A stretch of DNA of 64,000 nucleotides from Methylorubrum aminovorans (GCF_022179725.1 NZ_BPRC01000003.1:186001-250000), one strand, 5' to 3'; positions 17,305 to 25,636 are shown, numbered from the stretch's first letter. The notes: a model not told the origin generated them from the sequence alone. Made by a program: numbers and translations.

Positions 17305-18697
17305 GCTGACCTGCCTTTCGAGCCTTGCTCATCTCGGGGTCCTCGCGGTCCGACCAGAGGTCGTCCGGGACGCCGTACTGGTGCGTCAGCGGTTCGAGCG
17401 CCTCGAAGCTGAGGAACGGGTACTCGGAGCGCAGCATGTCGCCGCGTTCGGTGAGGAGGGCGCGCCACATGCGCAGGTGTCCCCGCACGTTGGAGTTACG
17501 CTCGATCTCCTTGATCTTCTTGAGGTAATCCGACGCGTAGGCGCTTTCCTCGAATCCGTCGCGGGTGAAGTGGTAGGTCGGCTCGACGGCAAGGTGCCAC
17601 TCGCCGTCGAGTTCGAGGAACCGGGGGACGAAGGCGGCGTGCCTGAGGTAGGAGGCGGCGGTCTTCCCCTTATTGAGCCCGTGCTGGGAGACGACGGTGC
17701 GCTTTCCCTCCCCGCGCGCGTCGGTGAAGGTGAAGTCGCGCCTGCCCCTCCGCTGAGGGTTGCCCTTGAAGAAGTAGTATTTGCGGGCGCGGTCGAACAC
17801 GAGGCGTTCACAGACACGCTCGCCCAGGCAAAGGCCGAGGAGGCGTACGAACAGCCTCTTGCTGGCTTCCCCGTCGGCCTCGGCCCAGTCCAAGGTCTCG
17901 ATCAGGTCGATGCTGCCCTGGTCGCACGCGTCCTCGAAGAGAGGGTCGTCGAGGTCGCGGAAGGTCACCAGCCGGTCGCCATCCACGATCCAGTCGATGG
18001 GAGGCCGTTCGATCCTGCGCTTGAGCGCCTCCCTTACTTCCGAGGCGTTCCCTTCGATGGTGGCGATGTTGAGCCGGTGCGGGAAGCTCGCCCGGAGCAG
18101 GTTCGTCTCCAACTCCTCGTCGACCCGCATGGCGGGCGTGACCACACCAGGCCGCGCGAAGCCCGCGACGAGGGCAACCAGCTTGCCGACTGTCTGCGGC
18201 GTGAGCTCGTCCTCATGGCGGACGAACACGACCTTCCTGGAGCGCTTGCGGTCGAGGTCCTGGAAGTACGACTGGATCGACTTCCAGCAGACGAGTTCGG
18301 TCTCGGGGTTCACCACGACCAGGATGACCGGCGTGTTGGCGTTCAGCCAATACTCAAGGTCCCGCTCGTCGACCCTGAAGGAGAACGTCTCGCCGTTATC
18401 CTCGGCGAGCTTCTGGACCGTCTTGAGCTGCGCCGCGATATACTGCGCCTTGACCTCGCCCGTTTCGGGGTCCCGCAATTCGATAAAGCCGTCGATGCCC
18501 GCGTCCAGGGCGCCGGTCGGGTGGAAGGCGAGGCCGGAGTCGCCGACGCGTACCGCGAAGCGATGGACGCCGCCGTCGCCCTGCAGTTGATTCCTCGTGA
18601 GCTTCTTCAAGGACTGGCCCACCTCGCGGTCGCGAGACACGTTCAGGTCGAACGTACCGGATTTGTTCGCCGGCGGCGAGGCGCACCGCCAGGGCAT
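17288..18697 (-). CDS. DUF4365 nuclease-APAZ effector of the short Argonaute system (DREN-APAZ-like)
   Basis: 469 residues from ATG 18697, chosen because GAAAGG lies 5 nt upstream and family-like sequence starts there; the frame is open to 18799. Residues ~25-150 are a DUF4365 PD-(D/E)xK-type nuclease: SLKKLTRNQLQGDGG, then Asp69 in GIDG, Glu73, and the Gln90-x-Lys92 strand, which match the D...QxK catalytic layout. The rest (~170-469) has the position and size of an APAZ domain, which docks on short Argonautes; I infer this from context. Its stop overlaps the Argonaute start, giving coupled translation and likely 1:1 expression. In SPARDA systems the complex, once activated by guide-target pairing, degrades DNA and RNA. 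Confidence 0.85.
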   Translation of the reverse strand: MPWRCASPPANKSGTFDLNVSRDREVGQSLKKLTRNQLQGDGGVHRFAVRVGDSGLAFHPTGALDAGIDGFIELRDPETGEVKAQYIAAQLKTVQKLAEDNGETFSFRVDERDLEYWLNANTPVILVVVNPETELVCWKSIQSYFQDLDRKRSRKVVFVRHEDELTPQTVGKLVALVAGFARPGVVTPAMRVDEELETNLLRASFPHRLNIATIEGNASEVREALKRRIERPPIDWIVDGDRLVTFRDLDDPLFEDACDQGSIDLIETLDWAEADGEASKRLFVRLLGLCLGERVCERLVFDRARKYYFFKGNPQRRGRRDFTFTDARGEGKRTVVSQHGLNKGKTAASYLRHAAFVPRFLELDGEWHLAVEPTYHFTRDGFEESAYASDYLKKIKEIERNSNVRGHLRMWRALLTERGDMLRSEYPFLSFEALEPLTHQYGVPDDLWSDREDPEMSKARKAGQRELDL

Positions 18698-18825
18698 CCC
18701 GGCCTTTCTGTCCCGAGAGGTAATGCGTAGCGTTCGGCGTACGCGTTCTGGCCCGGGCGGACGACCGGCGACCGTTTCTTCATGGCTCCAAGTCATCATG
18801 CCTGCCGGGGTCGGGGACGGCGGCG

Positions 18826-19956
18826 ATGGTCACGAGGAAAGAGGTTTGCGACGCGGCAGACCGGATACGGGCCCGGGATGCGTCACCGGGCGGCGTCAAG
18901 GAACGGGTCTCGGTCCGTTCGGTCCGCAAGGAGGTCGGACGGGGCTCTTTCGGCGACATCGCGAGGGAACTCGGCCACTGGCGGAAGGACGCGAACTACC
19001 ACCCGGTCATCGAGCGCGCTGATTTGCCGGAAGCGCTCCAGTCGCGGCTGACGACGCTCGGCAAGGAGTTGCTTGAGCAGGCGCGCATCGAGGCGACCAG
19101 GGAGAGGCTGGCGGATTTCGCCGACGTGGAGCGCCGTCGCGAGGAGTGCGACCGGATCGTCGCCGAGGCCGCGGACCGGGTCGACGCCCTAGAGGAGAGG
19201 GTCACGCGCCTACAGTCCGAGCTCGACCGTTCGGGTGGCGTCCGAGCTTCGGTGACCGGGATGCCGGCGGCGCCCGGACTTGCAGACCCCCCGGTCGGAC
19301 CGCGGACGCAAATGGGTGTGTTCGTCGACACGTTGTACGGCCTCAAGTTGGCTCAGGAGGCGGAGGACTACTGGAACCGGGTGCGGGAGGCGGTCAAGGC
19401 CACGCTGGTCCGACGCGGGCCCCTGGCGGTCCATCCATTGCTCAAGGCGCTCCCGACTTCCCTGAAGGCGGAGGGCGAGCGAGTGGGTTTCCCGCTGACC
19501 GAGGCGTGGCTTCGCTACCGCCTCGTGCAGATGTCCAGGGACGGCGAGGGATTGACGCTGGTCGACCATCGTTTCGGTGTGGTCGAGGCCCAGGGGGAAG
19601 AGGCCGAGCTGGCCGGGCTTGAGGGAAGCCCCGAGGAACAGGCGGCGGCGATGGGCCGCCGGGCCTTCTGGGTTCAGTTCCTGCGGCAGGTGCACGACCT
19701 CCTGGTCGAGAAGGGGGCCTTGGGCAGCGAGGACATCCTTTCCGGGCTCGACGGGGATCTGGTCCGAGCGACGCGCGCCTTTCAGGAGATCACGCCCCGC
19801 CTGCTTCGGAAGAAGCTTCGTCAGCGCATCGGCGACGGCAGGCCGTTCGCGGAGGTGGGAGACGAGCTCTTCGAGGCCGTCGTTGGAGACGGTCCCTGGG
19901 ACGGGGAAAGCCCGACTTCAGTTTACGCGCCCCAGCCCGGACGGCGTTCCGCCTGA
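18826..19956 (+). CDS. KfrA-like DNA-binding protein with coiled coil
   Basis: 376 residues from ATG 18826, after a G-rich purine stretch. Residues 1-60 match the KfrA N-terminal DNA-binding pattern: VTRKEVCDAADRI, a Val-Arg-x-x-x-Gly segment, GRGSFGDIARELGHWR. Residues ~75-150 are charged and heptad-like (RERLADFADVERRREECD..., ALEERVTRLQSEL), a short coiled coil. The C-terminal ~220 residues are unrecognised. KfrA proteins are plasmid-borne autoregulators linked to maintenance; related domains occur on islands. The gene is divergent from the nuclease-APAZ gene with 128 nt between starts, so it could regulate that operon, though nothing in the sequence proves it. Confidence 0.65.
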   Translation: MVTRKEVCDAADRIRARDASPGGVKERVSVRSVRKEVGRGSFGDIARELGHWRKDANYHPVIERADLPEALQSRLTTLGKELLEQARIEATRERLADFADVERRREECDRIVAEAADRVDALEERVTRLQSELDRSGGVRASVTGMPAAPGLADPPVGPRTQMGVFVDTLYGLKLAQEAEDYWNRVREAVKATLVRRGPLAVHPLLKALPTSLKAEGERVGFPLTEAWLRYRLVQMSRDGEGLTLVDHRFGVVEAQGEEAELAGLEGSPEEQAAAMGRRAFWVQFLRQVHDLLVEKGALGSEDILSGLDGDLVRATRAFQEITPRLLRKKLRQRIGDGRPFAEVGDELFEAVVGDGPWDGESPTSVYAPQPGRRSA

Positions 19957-20107
19957 CGGTGGCGGCGTGCCTCCCGCGCCTAGTCGGCCATCGACCTAAG
20001 CGAGGACCCAGGGCAATGGCCAGGGTTGCCTCGGGCCTCGGGGAACCCGGCAGGAAGCAAGAAGCCCCGGACGGTAGCAGCTCGACTCCGTCGAGGACGC
20101 GTAGCGG

Positions 20108-20131
20108 GTAACGTGCCCCCTTATGCGTTAC
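20108..20131. promoter_or_regulatory. Second GTAACG-N12-CGTTAC inverted repeat
   Basis: GTAACG (20108-20113) and CGTTAC (20126-20131) are again separated by exactly 12 nt, the same core and spacing as at 10238-10261, though the outer bases differ. It lies 150 nt past the KfrA-like stop, in 19957-20330, where I see no convincing gene: a 106-codon frame there is Pro/Arg/Gly-rich and looks spurious. It could be an operator for an island regulator such as the KfrA-like protein. Confidence 0.3.
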
Positions 20132-20330
20132 GGCCTCGGGACGCCGACGACGGCGCTGGCGTTAATGAGGATGTAAGCGGCCCGGGACGCCCAGGACTAG
20201 GCTCGACGCCCGTAGTTGCCACGACCGACGAAGCAGCCGGACGGCGCGCGGGCGCAGGGATCTCAGGCGCTCCGGGGCCAATCCTGGTGCGGCTTGCTGA
20301 AGACCTGGAGCCGGCGTGCGGTCATGACCC

Positions 20331-20873
20331 TCAACCCTCGGCCTGAGCGTTCTCGGCGAGGCGGACGTGGACCTCGACGAGGGTGGCGGGTTGAAAGCCG
20401 AAGCAATCTACGCCGACGTCGGTGCTGGCGGCGGTGCCGGGCAGGGTGTTGTGCGAGTGGCCGAAGAAATGCAGGTCGCCGCGGTGCATGCGCGGCCAGA
20501 CCCGGTGGGCGTAGTGGCTCAGCCAGACCCCCTGGGGAGCGCCGTCCGGTCCCGGGACGACCGCCCGGGCCACGTCGAAGACGCCGTCCCAGGGCAGGCG
20601 CATCGAGATGCGGTCGTGGTTGCCGCGGACGAGGAAGCGTCGCTTGCCCCGGAGGCGCCCGAAGACGGAACGGGCGTATTCCTCGCTGCAGCGGTAGCAG
20701 AAGTCGCCGAGGTGCCAGACGGTGTCGTCCGACCGCACGACCGCGTTCCAGTTCGCGATCAGCGTCTCGTCGTGCTCCTCGATGGAGGCGAACGGCCTGG
20801 GGTTCTGCATCCTCGGCGAGAGGATCGCGCGATGTCCGAAATGGGTATCCGAAATAAAGACTTGACGTGACAC
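20331..20873 (-). CDS. Calcineurin-like metallophosphoesterase
   Basis: 180 residues from GTG 20873 with GAGG upstream. All signature blocks of the dinuclear metallophosphoesterase fold are present: ISDTHFGH, WHLGDFCYR, VRGNHD, LSHYAH and FFGHSH, supplying Asp, His and Asn metal ligands. Small stand-alone members of this group hydrolyse phosphomonoesters or diesters, including nucleotides; the substrate cannot be predicted. Cytoplasmic, no signal peptide. It stands between the KfrA-like gene and umuC, separated from both by gaps, so it is probably its own transcription unit. Confidence 0.85.
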   Translation of the reverse strand: MSRQVFISDTHFGHRAILSPRMQNPRPFASIEEHDETLIANWNAVVRSDDTVWHLGDFCYRCSEEYARSVFGRLRGKRRFLVRGNHDRISMRLPWDGVFDVARAVVPGPDGAPQGVWLSHYAHRVWPRMHRGDLHFFGHSHNTLPGTAASTDVGVDCFGFQPATLVEVHVRLAENAQAEG

Positions 20874-21060
20874 GGGAGCCTCGCGGGAAGCGGAGGCTTG
20901 GCATGCGGCGGCACTCCGTGGATCAGGCGGACGGGTGCTTGGCGTCGGGTATCATGGTTTCGGCTCCGTGAGGGCGGCGACCGTGACCTGGCCGGGGCGG
21001 TCGGGCAAGTGTCGCGTGCCGGGATCCACAGTGGCCGGAGCGTCGAGGTTGGCCTTCCGG

Positions 21061-22350
21061 CTAGGCCGCCAGCACGACCGGGATCTCATCGACCCTGGTA
21101 GTGTAGCGGGGCGAGCGCATCTCGAACTTGGTCGACCACTCACGCTTAGGGGCGAAACCGGCGGCCCCCGGGACGACCGCGCCGCGCCCGAAACGACGAT
21201 TGCAGGCGTCCAGCGCCTGCATCAGCGCGGCGCCGTGCTCCCGGTCGAGTTGCCCCAGCCCCGGGAAGGCCCGCTGCGACGCCGCCAGCGGCACCAGATC
21301 GGTCGTGACGATCCCGGCCTTGGAATAGCGGTAGCCGTCCCGCCAGACCTTGCGGACGCCGAAGGTGGCGGCCTTCACCAAGACCAGGGTGTCGTTCGAG
21401 GCTTCCGGCAGGGTCACCACCGTCGAGACCGACCGCTGCGGACGGTCACGGTCGTGCTCCGAGGTGTGGAAGAAGACCGTGACGTGGTCGGTCGCCAGGC
21501 CGCCGGCTCGGAGCTTCTCCCCGAGCCTGGTGGCGTGGGCGGCGACTGCCTGCTCCATTGTGGCGAGGTCCTCGACCCGGTCGGAGAAGCTGCGGGTTAC
21601 GGCACAGCCCTTCCGGGACGGGGCGACCTCCTCTAGGTCGAGGCAGGCGACCCCGCGCAGTTCCTGAACCAGCCGTTCGCCGACCACCGTCATGGCCTTG
21701 CGCGCCGCCCGGGTGTCGAGGTCGCGCACGTCGGCGACGCTCTCGCAGCCGAGCGCTTCCAGCTTGCGGGCGTTGGCCGGCCCGATCCCCCAGATGTCCC
21801 CGGGCGGGATGCGGACGATCCAGTGGTCGTACTGCACGGGATCGGTCAGGTCGCAGACCCCGCCCAATTCCGGCACCTTCTTGGCCACGTGGTTGGCGAG
21901 CTTGGCGAGGGTTTTGGTCGCGCCGATGCCGACGCAGGTTGGGATGCCCGTCCAGGCGTGCACGGTCTCGCGCATGTCACGCGCGAGCGGCACCCGGTCC
22001 GCCACCCGCAGGTCCGAGAGGTCGAGGAAACTCTCGTCGATGCTGTAGACCTCGATGCGCGGCGAGAAGCGCCGGTAGACCTCGTTCACGCGGGCGCTCA
22101 TGTCGCCGTAGAGGGCGTAGTTCGAGGAGTAGACCCGCACGCCCTGGACCCGGCACATGTCGCGGATCTTGAAGAAGGGCTCGCCCATGCGGATGCCGAG
22201 CGCCTTGGCCTCGGTCGTACGGGCGATGGCGCACCCGTCGTTGTTGCTCAGCACGATGACCGGCACCCGGGCCAGGCGCGCGTCGAAGACCCGCTCGCAG
22301 GAACAGTAGAAACTGTTGCCGTCCGACAACGCGTAGGCCCGGCCGGTCAT
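21061..22350 (-). CDS. umuC: Y-family DNA polymerase V catalytic subunit UmuC
   Basis: 429 residues from ATG 22350, overlapping the umuD stop in an ATGA. Y-family blocks are clear: LSDGNSFYCSCERVF with metal-binding Asp, VIVLSNNDGCAIAR, VYSSNYALYGDMS, VYSIDESFLDLS with the catalytic Asp-Glu pair, GIGATKTLAKLAN, the helix-hairpin-helix GIGPANARKL, and a little-finger domain ending in DUF4113-like sequence (GLGQLDREHGAALMQALDA). It performs error-prone synthesis across lesions after SOS induction together with processed UmuD. Induction is visible: a LexA box lies upstream of umuD. On an island this adds mutagenic tolerance. Confidence 0.95.
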   Translation of the reverse strand: MTGRAYALSDGNSFYCSCERVFDARLARVPVIVLSNNDGCAIARTTEAKALGIRMGEPFFKIRDMCRVQGVRVYSSNYALYGDMSARVNEVYRRFSPRIEVYSIDESFLDLSDLRVADRVPLARDMRETVHAWTGIPTCVGIGATKTLAKLANHVAKKVPELGGVCDLTDPVQYDHWIVRIPPGDIWGIGPANARKLEALGCESVADVRDLDTRAARKAMTVVGERLVQELRGVACLDLEEVAPSRKGCAVTRSFSDRVEDLATMEQAVAAHATRLGEKLRAGGLATDHVTVFFHTSEHDRDRPQRSVSTVVTLPEASNDTLVLVKAATFGVRKVWRDGYRYSKAGIVTTDLVPLAASQRAFPGLGQLDREHGAALMQALDACNRRFGRGAVVPGAAGFAPKREWSTKFEMRSPRYTTRVDEIPVVLAA

Positions 22351-22775
22351 TCGGCGCGGCGCCTCGGGTTGATCGAACCCGACACCACGCCCCAGACCTC
22401 GACGACCGCGTCCGGGGGCAACCGGTACTCCGGGAAGCGCGGGTTGGCGAAGGACAGGACAACCCGCGGCCCACGCCGGGACCAGACCTTGAAGGAGCGC
22501 TCGCCGTCCACATCGACCACGACCACGTCGCCATTGCGCGGGGTAAGCGACCGGTCCACCACCGCGAGATCCCCGTCGAACAGCCGGGCCAGCAGCATGC
22601 TGTCGCCGCTGACCCTCACGATGAAGGTCGCCGGTCGGTTGGCGATCAGCAGCCGCTGGAGGTCGATCTCCTCCTCGACGAAGTCGTCGGCGGGGCTGGG
22701 GAAGCCGGCCGGCACCGCCTTGGCGAGCCGCGGGATGGGTGTGGGCAACCCAATGGCGACGCCTATGACCTGCAT
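22347..22775 (-). CDS. umuD: Self-cleaving polymerase V subunit UmuD
   Basis: 142 residues from ATG 22775, the size expected for UmuD; an upstream in-frame start at 22835 would run through the LexA box and was rejected. The likely autocleavage site is the Ala-Gly in VPAGFPSPADD. The S24 peptidase-like domain shows the nucleophile in GDSM and the general-base Lys in RSFKVW. RecA filaments stimulate its self-cleavage, and the product activates UmuC. It is coupled to umuC by a 4-nt overlap and sits 24 nt downstream of a LexA operator. Confidence 0.93.
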   Translation of the reverse strand: MQVIGVAIGLPTPIPRLAKAVPAGFPSPADDFVEEEIDLQRLLIANRPATFIVRVSGDSMLLARLFDGDLAVVDRSLTPRNGDVVVVDVDGERSFKVWSRRGPRVVLSFANPRFPEYRLPPDAVVEVWGVVSGSINPRRRAE

Positions 22776-22798
22776 GACCGGCCTCCGAATCCAATTTA

Positions 22799-22813
22799 GA
22801 ACAAAGTAGGAAC
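22799..22813 (-). promoter_or_regulatory. LexA (SOS) box of umuDC
   Basis: Plus strand reads GAAC-AAAGTAG-GAAC, i.e. GTTC-N7-GTTC on the minus strand, an exact match to the alphaproteobacterial LexA operator. It lies 24 nt upstream of the umuD ATG, where it can block transcription until SOS induction. The plus-strand secreted-protein gene starts about 150 nt away on the other side. Confidence 0.9.
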
Positions 22814-22960
22814 ACGAAGGTTCATCGCCTTGCAAGCGGTCAAGCTTGCGACGACGTGCCGTTGTGGATTGCCGTGGATGACGCCTCGCGGAGCTTGCCA
22901 GCGATTTCTGGTTGCCGCTGCCTTGGCGGGCCTGACGGCATCGAACGTCGGCACGCGGGG

Positions 22961-23437
22961 ATGCACATGCGTCGGATTGGTCTCATCGTACTCGCCGTCG
23001 CGGCCCTCGACCCCGGCCATGTCAGGGCGGCCGGCGATTTCCCGTTGGCATCCTGCAAGGGGTGGAACGGCACGGTGGTCGAGCGCGACGGCATCGACAC
23101 GGCGCGGGCCACCATGCGCGGTGTGATCACGAAGGCCGATTTGCAGGAGTATTGCGAGCGGGACCCCGGCGGCGAGACCAAGGCGTACGGCGGTAGGCTC
23201 ACGACGGCCCAGTGCGTCGAGAAGTACCTGCGCACAGACGGCCGGGCGACCATGACCGCCGAGGCGAACTGCCGGTCCGGGACGGTGAGCTACCGCTACG
23301 ACGATCGCCAGGGCGGCAAGGCCCGCTTCCCGCTCGGGCTCGACGCCGACACATCGTGCGCCTCGGGCATGCCGCCTATGGTGGAGCAATTCAAGTTGCT
23401 GTGCCCGGCGGCGGCCAAGCGGCTGAAGGTCGAATAG
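22961..23437 (+). CDS. Small secreted cysteine-containing hypothetical protein
   Basis: 158 residues from ATG 22961 (ATG 22967 is equally possible). The start MHMRRIGLIVLAVAAL followed by a small-residue stretch ending VRA-AG is a Sec signal peptide. The mature part has paired cysteines (LASCKGW, EYCERD, TAQCVEK, ANCRSG, TSCASG, LLCPAA), six in all, suggesting three disulfides in the periplasm. No family recognised. It sits between umuD (divergent) and the island integrase (convergent). A longer frame from 22856 would lose the signal peptide and was not used. Confidence 0.6.
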   Translation: MHMRRIGLIVLAVAALDPGHVRAAGDFPLASCKGWNGTVVERDGIDTARATMRGVITKADLQEYCERDPGGETKAYGGRLTTAQCVEKYLRTDGRATMTAEANCRSGTVSYRYDDRQGGKARFPLGLDADTSCASGMPPMVEQFKLLCPAAAKRLKVE

Positions 23438-23515
23438 GCCGGGCGATCCTCGATGTCGAAGTGTGCTGCAGCCCCGCGACCGCCGCACCCAAAAGGGCGC
23501 GCCGAGGGCGAAATC

Positions 23516-25441
23516 CTATCGACCCTCGGTCGAGCGTGCGTTTGAACGGCTCTGCTGGCCAGGCGCGCAAATTTTACCCGCCTCTCCCAGGGCCAGATAC
23601 CGACCAAGGTCCAGACCCGTAAACTCCACCTTCTCGATCCAGTCGCTTTCCCACTTCTCCGGCCTCGGGTTGCCGTAGACACCGCCCATCCCCTGGGCTT
23701 GGTGGCCTACGATCTTCATCCTCACGGTGTCAGGCATGCCGGCGGCGTGACACGCCTCGATGAAGTTATGCCGAAGGCTGTAGAGAACGAACCGTTTGTT
23801 GGTGATGCCTAGTGCTCGTAGCCTGCGATTGATACGCTTGGTCAGGGCAGCGCTGTAATGGCCATGGGCATTAGGCGAGACGTCCTTGAATAGCTGGCCC
23901 TTCTCATTGCCGCGGAGTTCGGCTCGTCGGCGGTTGAACAGGTCGAGCAGACCCATTCGAACCAGCATGGGGTGGATGGGGATCAGGCGTCTGCCCGCGC
24001 TGGTCTTCACGCGGCGACCGTCCTCCTGCGGCTTCCGCGCGGACTCGTGGTCGGGCTCCTCATCCTCATCGTCGTTCAGGCACAGGACATTGAGATGCGG
24101 GCGCTCGTTGTATTCTTCGCGAAGGTCTTCCACATTAAGCTGGCACAACTCGCCGGGACGAGCGCCGCTATACAGCATAATGAGTGGCACCCAGTAAGTT
24201 GCGGTCATGACCGGCTGCTTCACGGTGTCCGCGAAGAGCATGTCGATATGGGCCGGCTTCAGCGGAAGTCGCTTCGACTTGGCACTCTCGGTTTCTTTCT
24301 GCTGGGATCGGATGCCATCGAGCGGGTTTGAGCCAAGCAAATTTTCTTTGACGATGAAATCGAACAATCGATTGACAGGACCAATGTATTTTAGGTCGAC
24401 CGTGACTTTTGAGATCGGCGAGTAAGGTCGGTTGAGGCGCTTGTTGGCCGCAATTGCCTCGCTGATGTCGTTCGTCTTGAAGCGCAACGTGAAACGGTCA
24501 GGGGCCTGATCGAGCAGGTCCCGGTAAGCCTTCAAGTCGTCCCGCGATACGTCGCGGATCGGCTTGTCGCCCACGGCTCGCAGGAACGACGCCAACCGAC
24601 GCGGCACATCTTCCTGGTGTTTGGCCCCCCCGCGATTGCAGACTTCCTCCACCTCGAACTTCTGGATTGCCTCCGAGAGGAGCATGCCTGACCAGCGCTC
24701 GGTCTCGGCTTGCGCGACGCCATCCCGGATCTCCGACTTGATCAAATCCCTCAGGGCTTGGGCGTCGAGCGCAGGGGCTTGCACGGGCGCCAGGTGGGCG
24801 GCGAGCAACGACCTGAGCGCTTCGATGGGGAATGCCCCTCGCTCGGGGTTTGCCCCTTCCCTGAGAGCCGCCAGGGCCGAAAGCGCGGCGTCCAGGTCCC
24901 GCGTGCCCCCGGCGGTTTCCCTCAGGCGCCCACGGGTCATCCTCGCAACCGCTTCGAGGATGGCGATGGCGATCCTGTTCTCCTCACCGTGAGGCCGCTC
25001 GCCTCGAAGCACGTGCAGAACCTCGTCGGGGGTAACGACGGTCTCGGCCGATCCATCATCGTCGAGACCGAGGCCATCGAGCCGAACTTCGCCGACCGAC
25101 ATGTCGCCGTCGCCTGTTCGGCGCAGGACACCGCGCGCGCTCCTGAGCAACCGGTCGTTCTGGGAGAAGGACTCGGGCGTGCCCAAGTTCGTATCGAGGG
25201 CGCGTTCCAGCAGGGCCAGCGCGACGTCCCTGGCCGGACGGAAGGGCCGTTCGGACCTGAGGACCGCGTAGACGTCCTCGACCCTGACCAGCACCTCCAG
25301 AGCCCTCCGACGCGCCTCGCGAGCGCTGCGTGTCCGCAACGACCGGCGGATCTCGGCCATGCCGAGCACGTCGACGAGGTCTACGGGTACGGTCTTACGA
25401 AACCACCAACGGTCGCCGCGCCTGACGACGTACATGGGCAC
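23516..25441 (-). CDS. Island tyrosine integrase, DUF6538 type
   Basis: 641 residues, ATG 25441. The N-terminus (MYVVRRGDRWWFRKTVPVDL, RTRSAREARRRALE) matches DUF6538, found on large site-specific integrases that often sit beside tRNA genes. The core-binding part follows around ~240-380. The catalytic domain shows LYSGARPGELCQL (first Arg), LYSLRHNFIEACH (second Arg; Ser where His is common, with His three on) and IVGHQAQGMGGVYG (GH and Tyr nucleophile). It would cut and join at the tRNA-Ser(GCU) 3' end about 100 nt from its start. The gene looks intact, so excision remains possible if both attachment sites persist. Confidence 0.92.
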   Translation of the reverse strand: MPMYVVRRGDRWWFRKTVPVDLVDVLGMAEIRRSLRTRSAREARRRALEVLVRVEDVYAVLRSERPFRPARDVALALLERALDTNLGTPESFSQNDRLLRSARGVLRRTGDGDMSVGEVRLDGLGLDDDGSAETVVTPDEVLHVLRGERPHGEENRIAIAILEAVARMTRGRLRETAGGTRDLDAALSALAALREGANPERGAFPIEALRSLLAAHLAPVQAPALDAQALRDLIKSEIRDGVAQAETERWSGMLLSEAIQKFEVEEVCNRGGAKHQEDVPRRLASFLRAVGDKPIRDVSRDDLKAYRDLLDQAPDRFTLRFKTNDISEAIAANKRLNRPYSPISKVTVDLKYIGPVNRLFDFIVKENLLGSNPLDGIRSQQKETESAKSKRLPLKPAHIDMLFADTVKQPVMTATYWVPLIMLYSGARPGELCQLNVEDLREEYNERPHLNVLCLNDDEDEEPDHESARKPQEDGRRVKTSAGRRLIPIHPMLVRMGLLDLFNRRRAELRGNEKGQLFKDVSPNAHGHYSAALTKRINRRLRALGITNKRFVLYSLRHNFIEACHAAGMPDTVRMKIVGHQAQGMGGVYGNPRPEKWESDWIEKVEFTGLDLGRYLALGEAGKICAPGQQSRSNARSTEGR

Positions 25442-25543
25442 CCCGAATCGGAGCCGAGACCCTGGCCTCGACTGTGACGGGGCGCTGTGCCGTCCCGGAG
25501 TTTTCCGGGAAACAAAAAGCTCAATGAAATCAATGACTTAGAG

Positions 25544-25636
25544 TGGCGGAGACGGAGGGATTCGAACCCTCGATACCCTTATTAGGGGTATGCTCATTTA
25601 GCAAACGAGTGCCTTCAGCCTCTCGGCCACGTCTCC
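25544..25636 (-). tRNA. tRNA-Ser, anticodon GCU
   Basis: Read on the minus strand: acceptor GGAGACG pairs with CGTCTCC, G73 discriminator, and CCA is encoded (25544-25546). The anticodon arm is CTCGT-TTGCTAA-ATGAG with anticodon GCU (reads AGC/AGU). A long class II variable arm, ATACCCCTAATAAGGGTAT, is diagnostic of serine; the T arm carries GGTTCGAATCC. The gene's 3' end faces the integrase start, the classical arrangement for integration. A 6-bp hairpin at 25494-25509 lies just beyond it. Confidence 0.97.

Larger units (their letters stand above)
4850..25543. mobile_element. Probable genomic island integrated at tRNA-Ser(GCU); left boundary unresolved
   Basis: The right boundary is well supported. 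A DUF6538-type tyrosine integrase starts about 100 nt from the 3' end of a tRNA-Ser gene, and core metabolic genes follow beyond it. The interval is rich in accessory functions: recombinase-like protein, truncated protease, GIY-YIG protein, radical SAM/phosphorylase cassette, Argonaute-nuclease pair, KfrA-like protein and umuDC. Composition is mosaic, with lower-GC patches at about 5.1-7.7 kb and 12.96-13.42 kb. The left boundary given is only where composition changes. The two kinases could be core or island. I found no second copy of the tRNA 3' end, so the element may extend left of the window. Confidence 0.6.

Noticed and set aside
18732-18748. GTTC-N9-GTTC upstream of the nuclease-APAZ gene, resembling an SOS box
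   Set aside because: The spacing is 9, not 7 as in the exact umuDC box, so I do not call LexA control of the Argonaute operon.
20026-20346. 106-codon open frame after the KfrA-like gene
   Set aside because: Pro/Arg/Gly-rich composition, no ribosome site, and it contains the inverted repeat; treated as noncoding.
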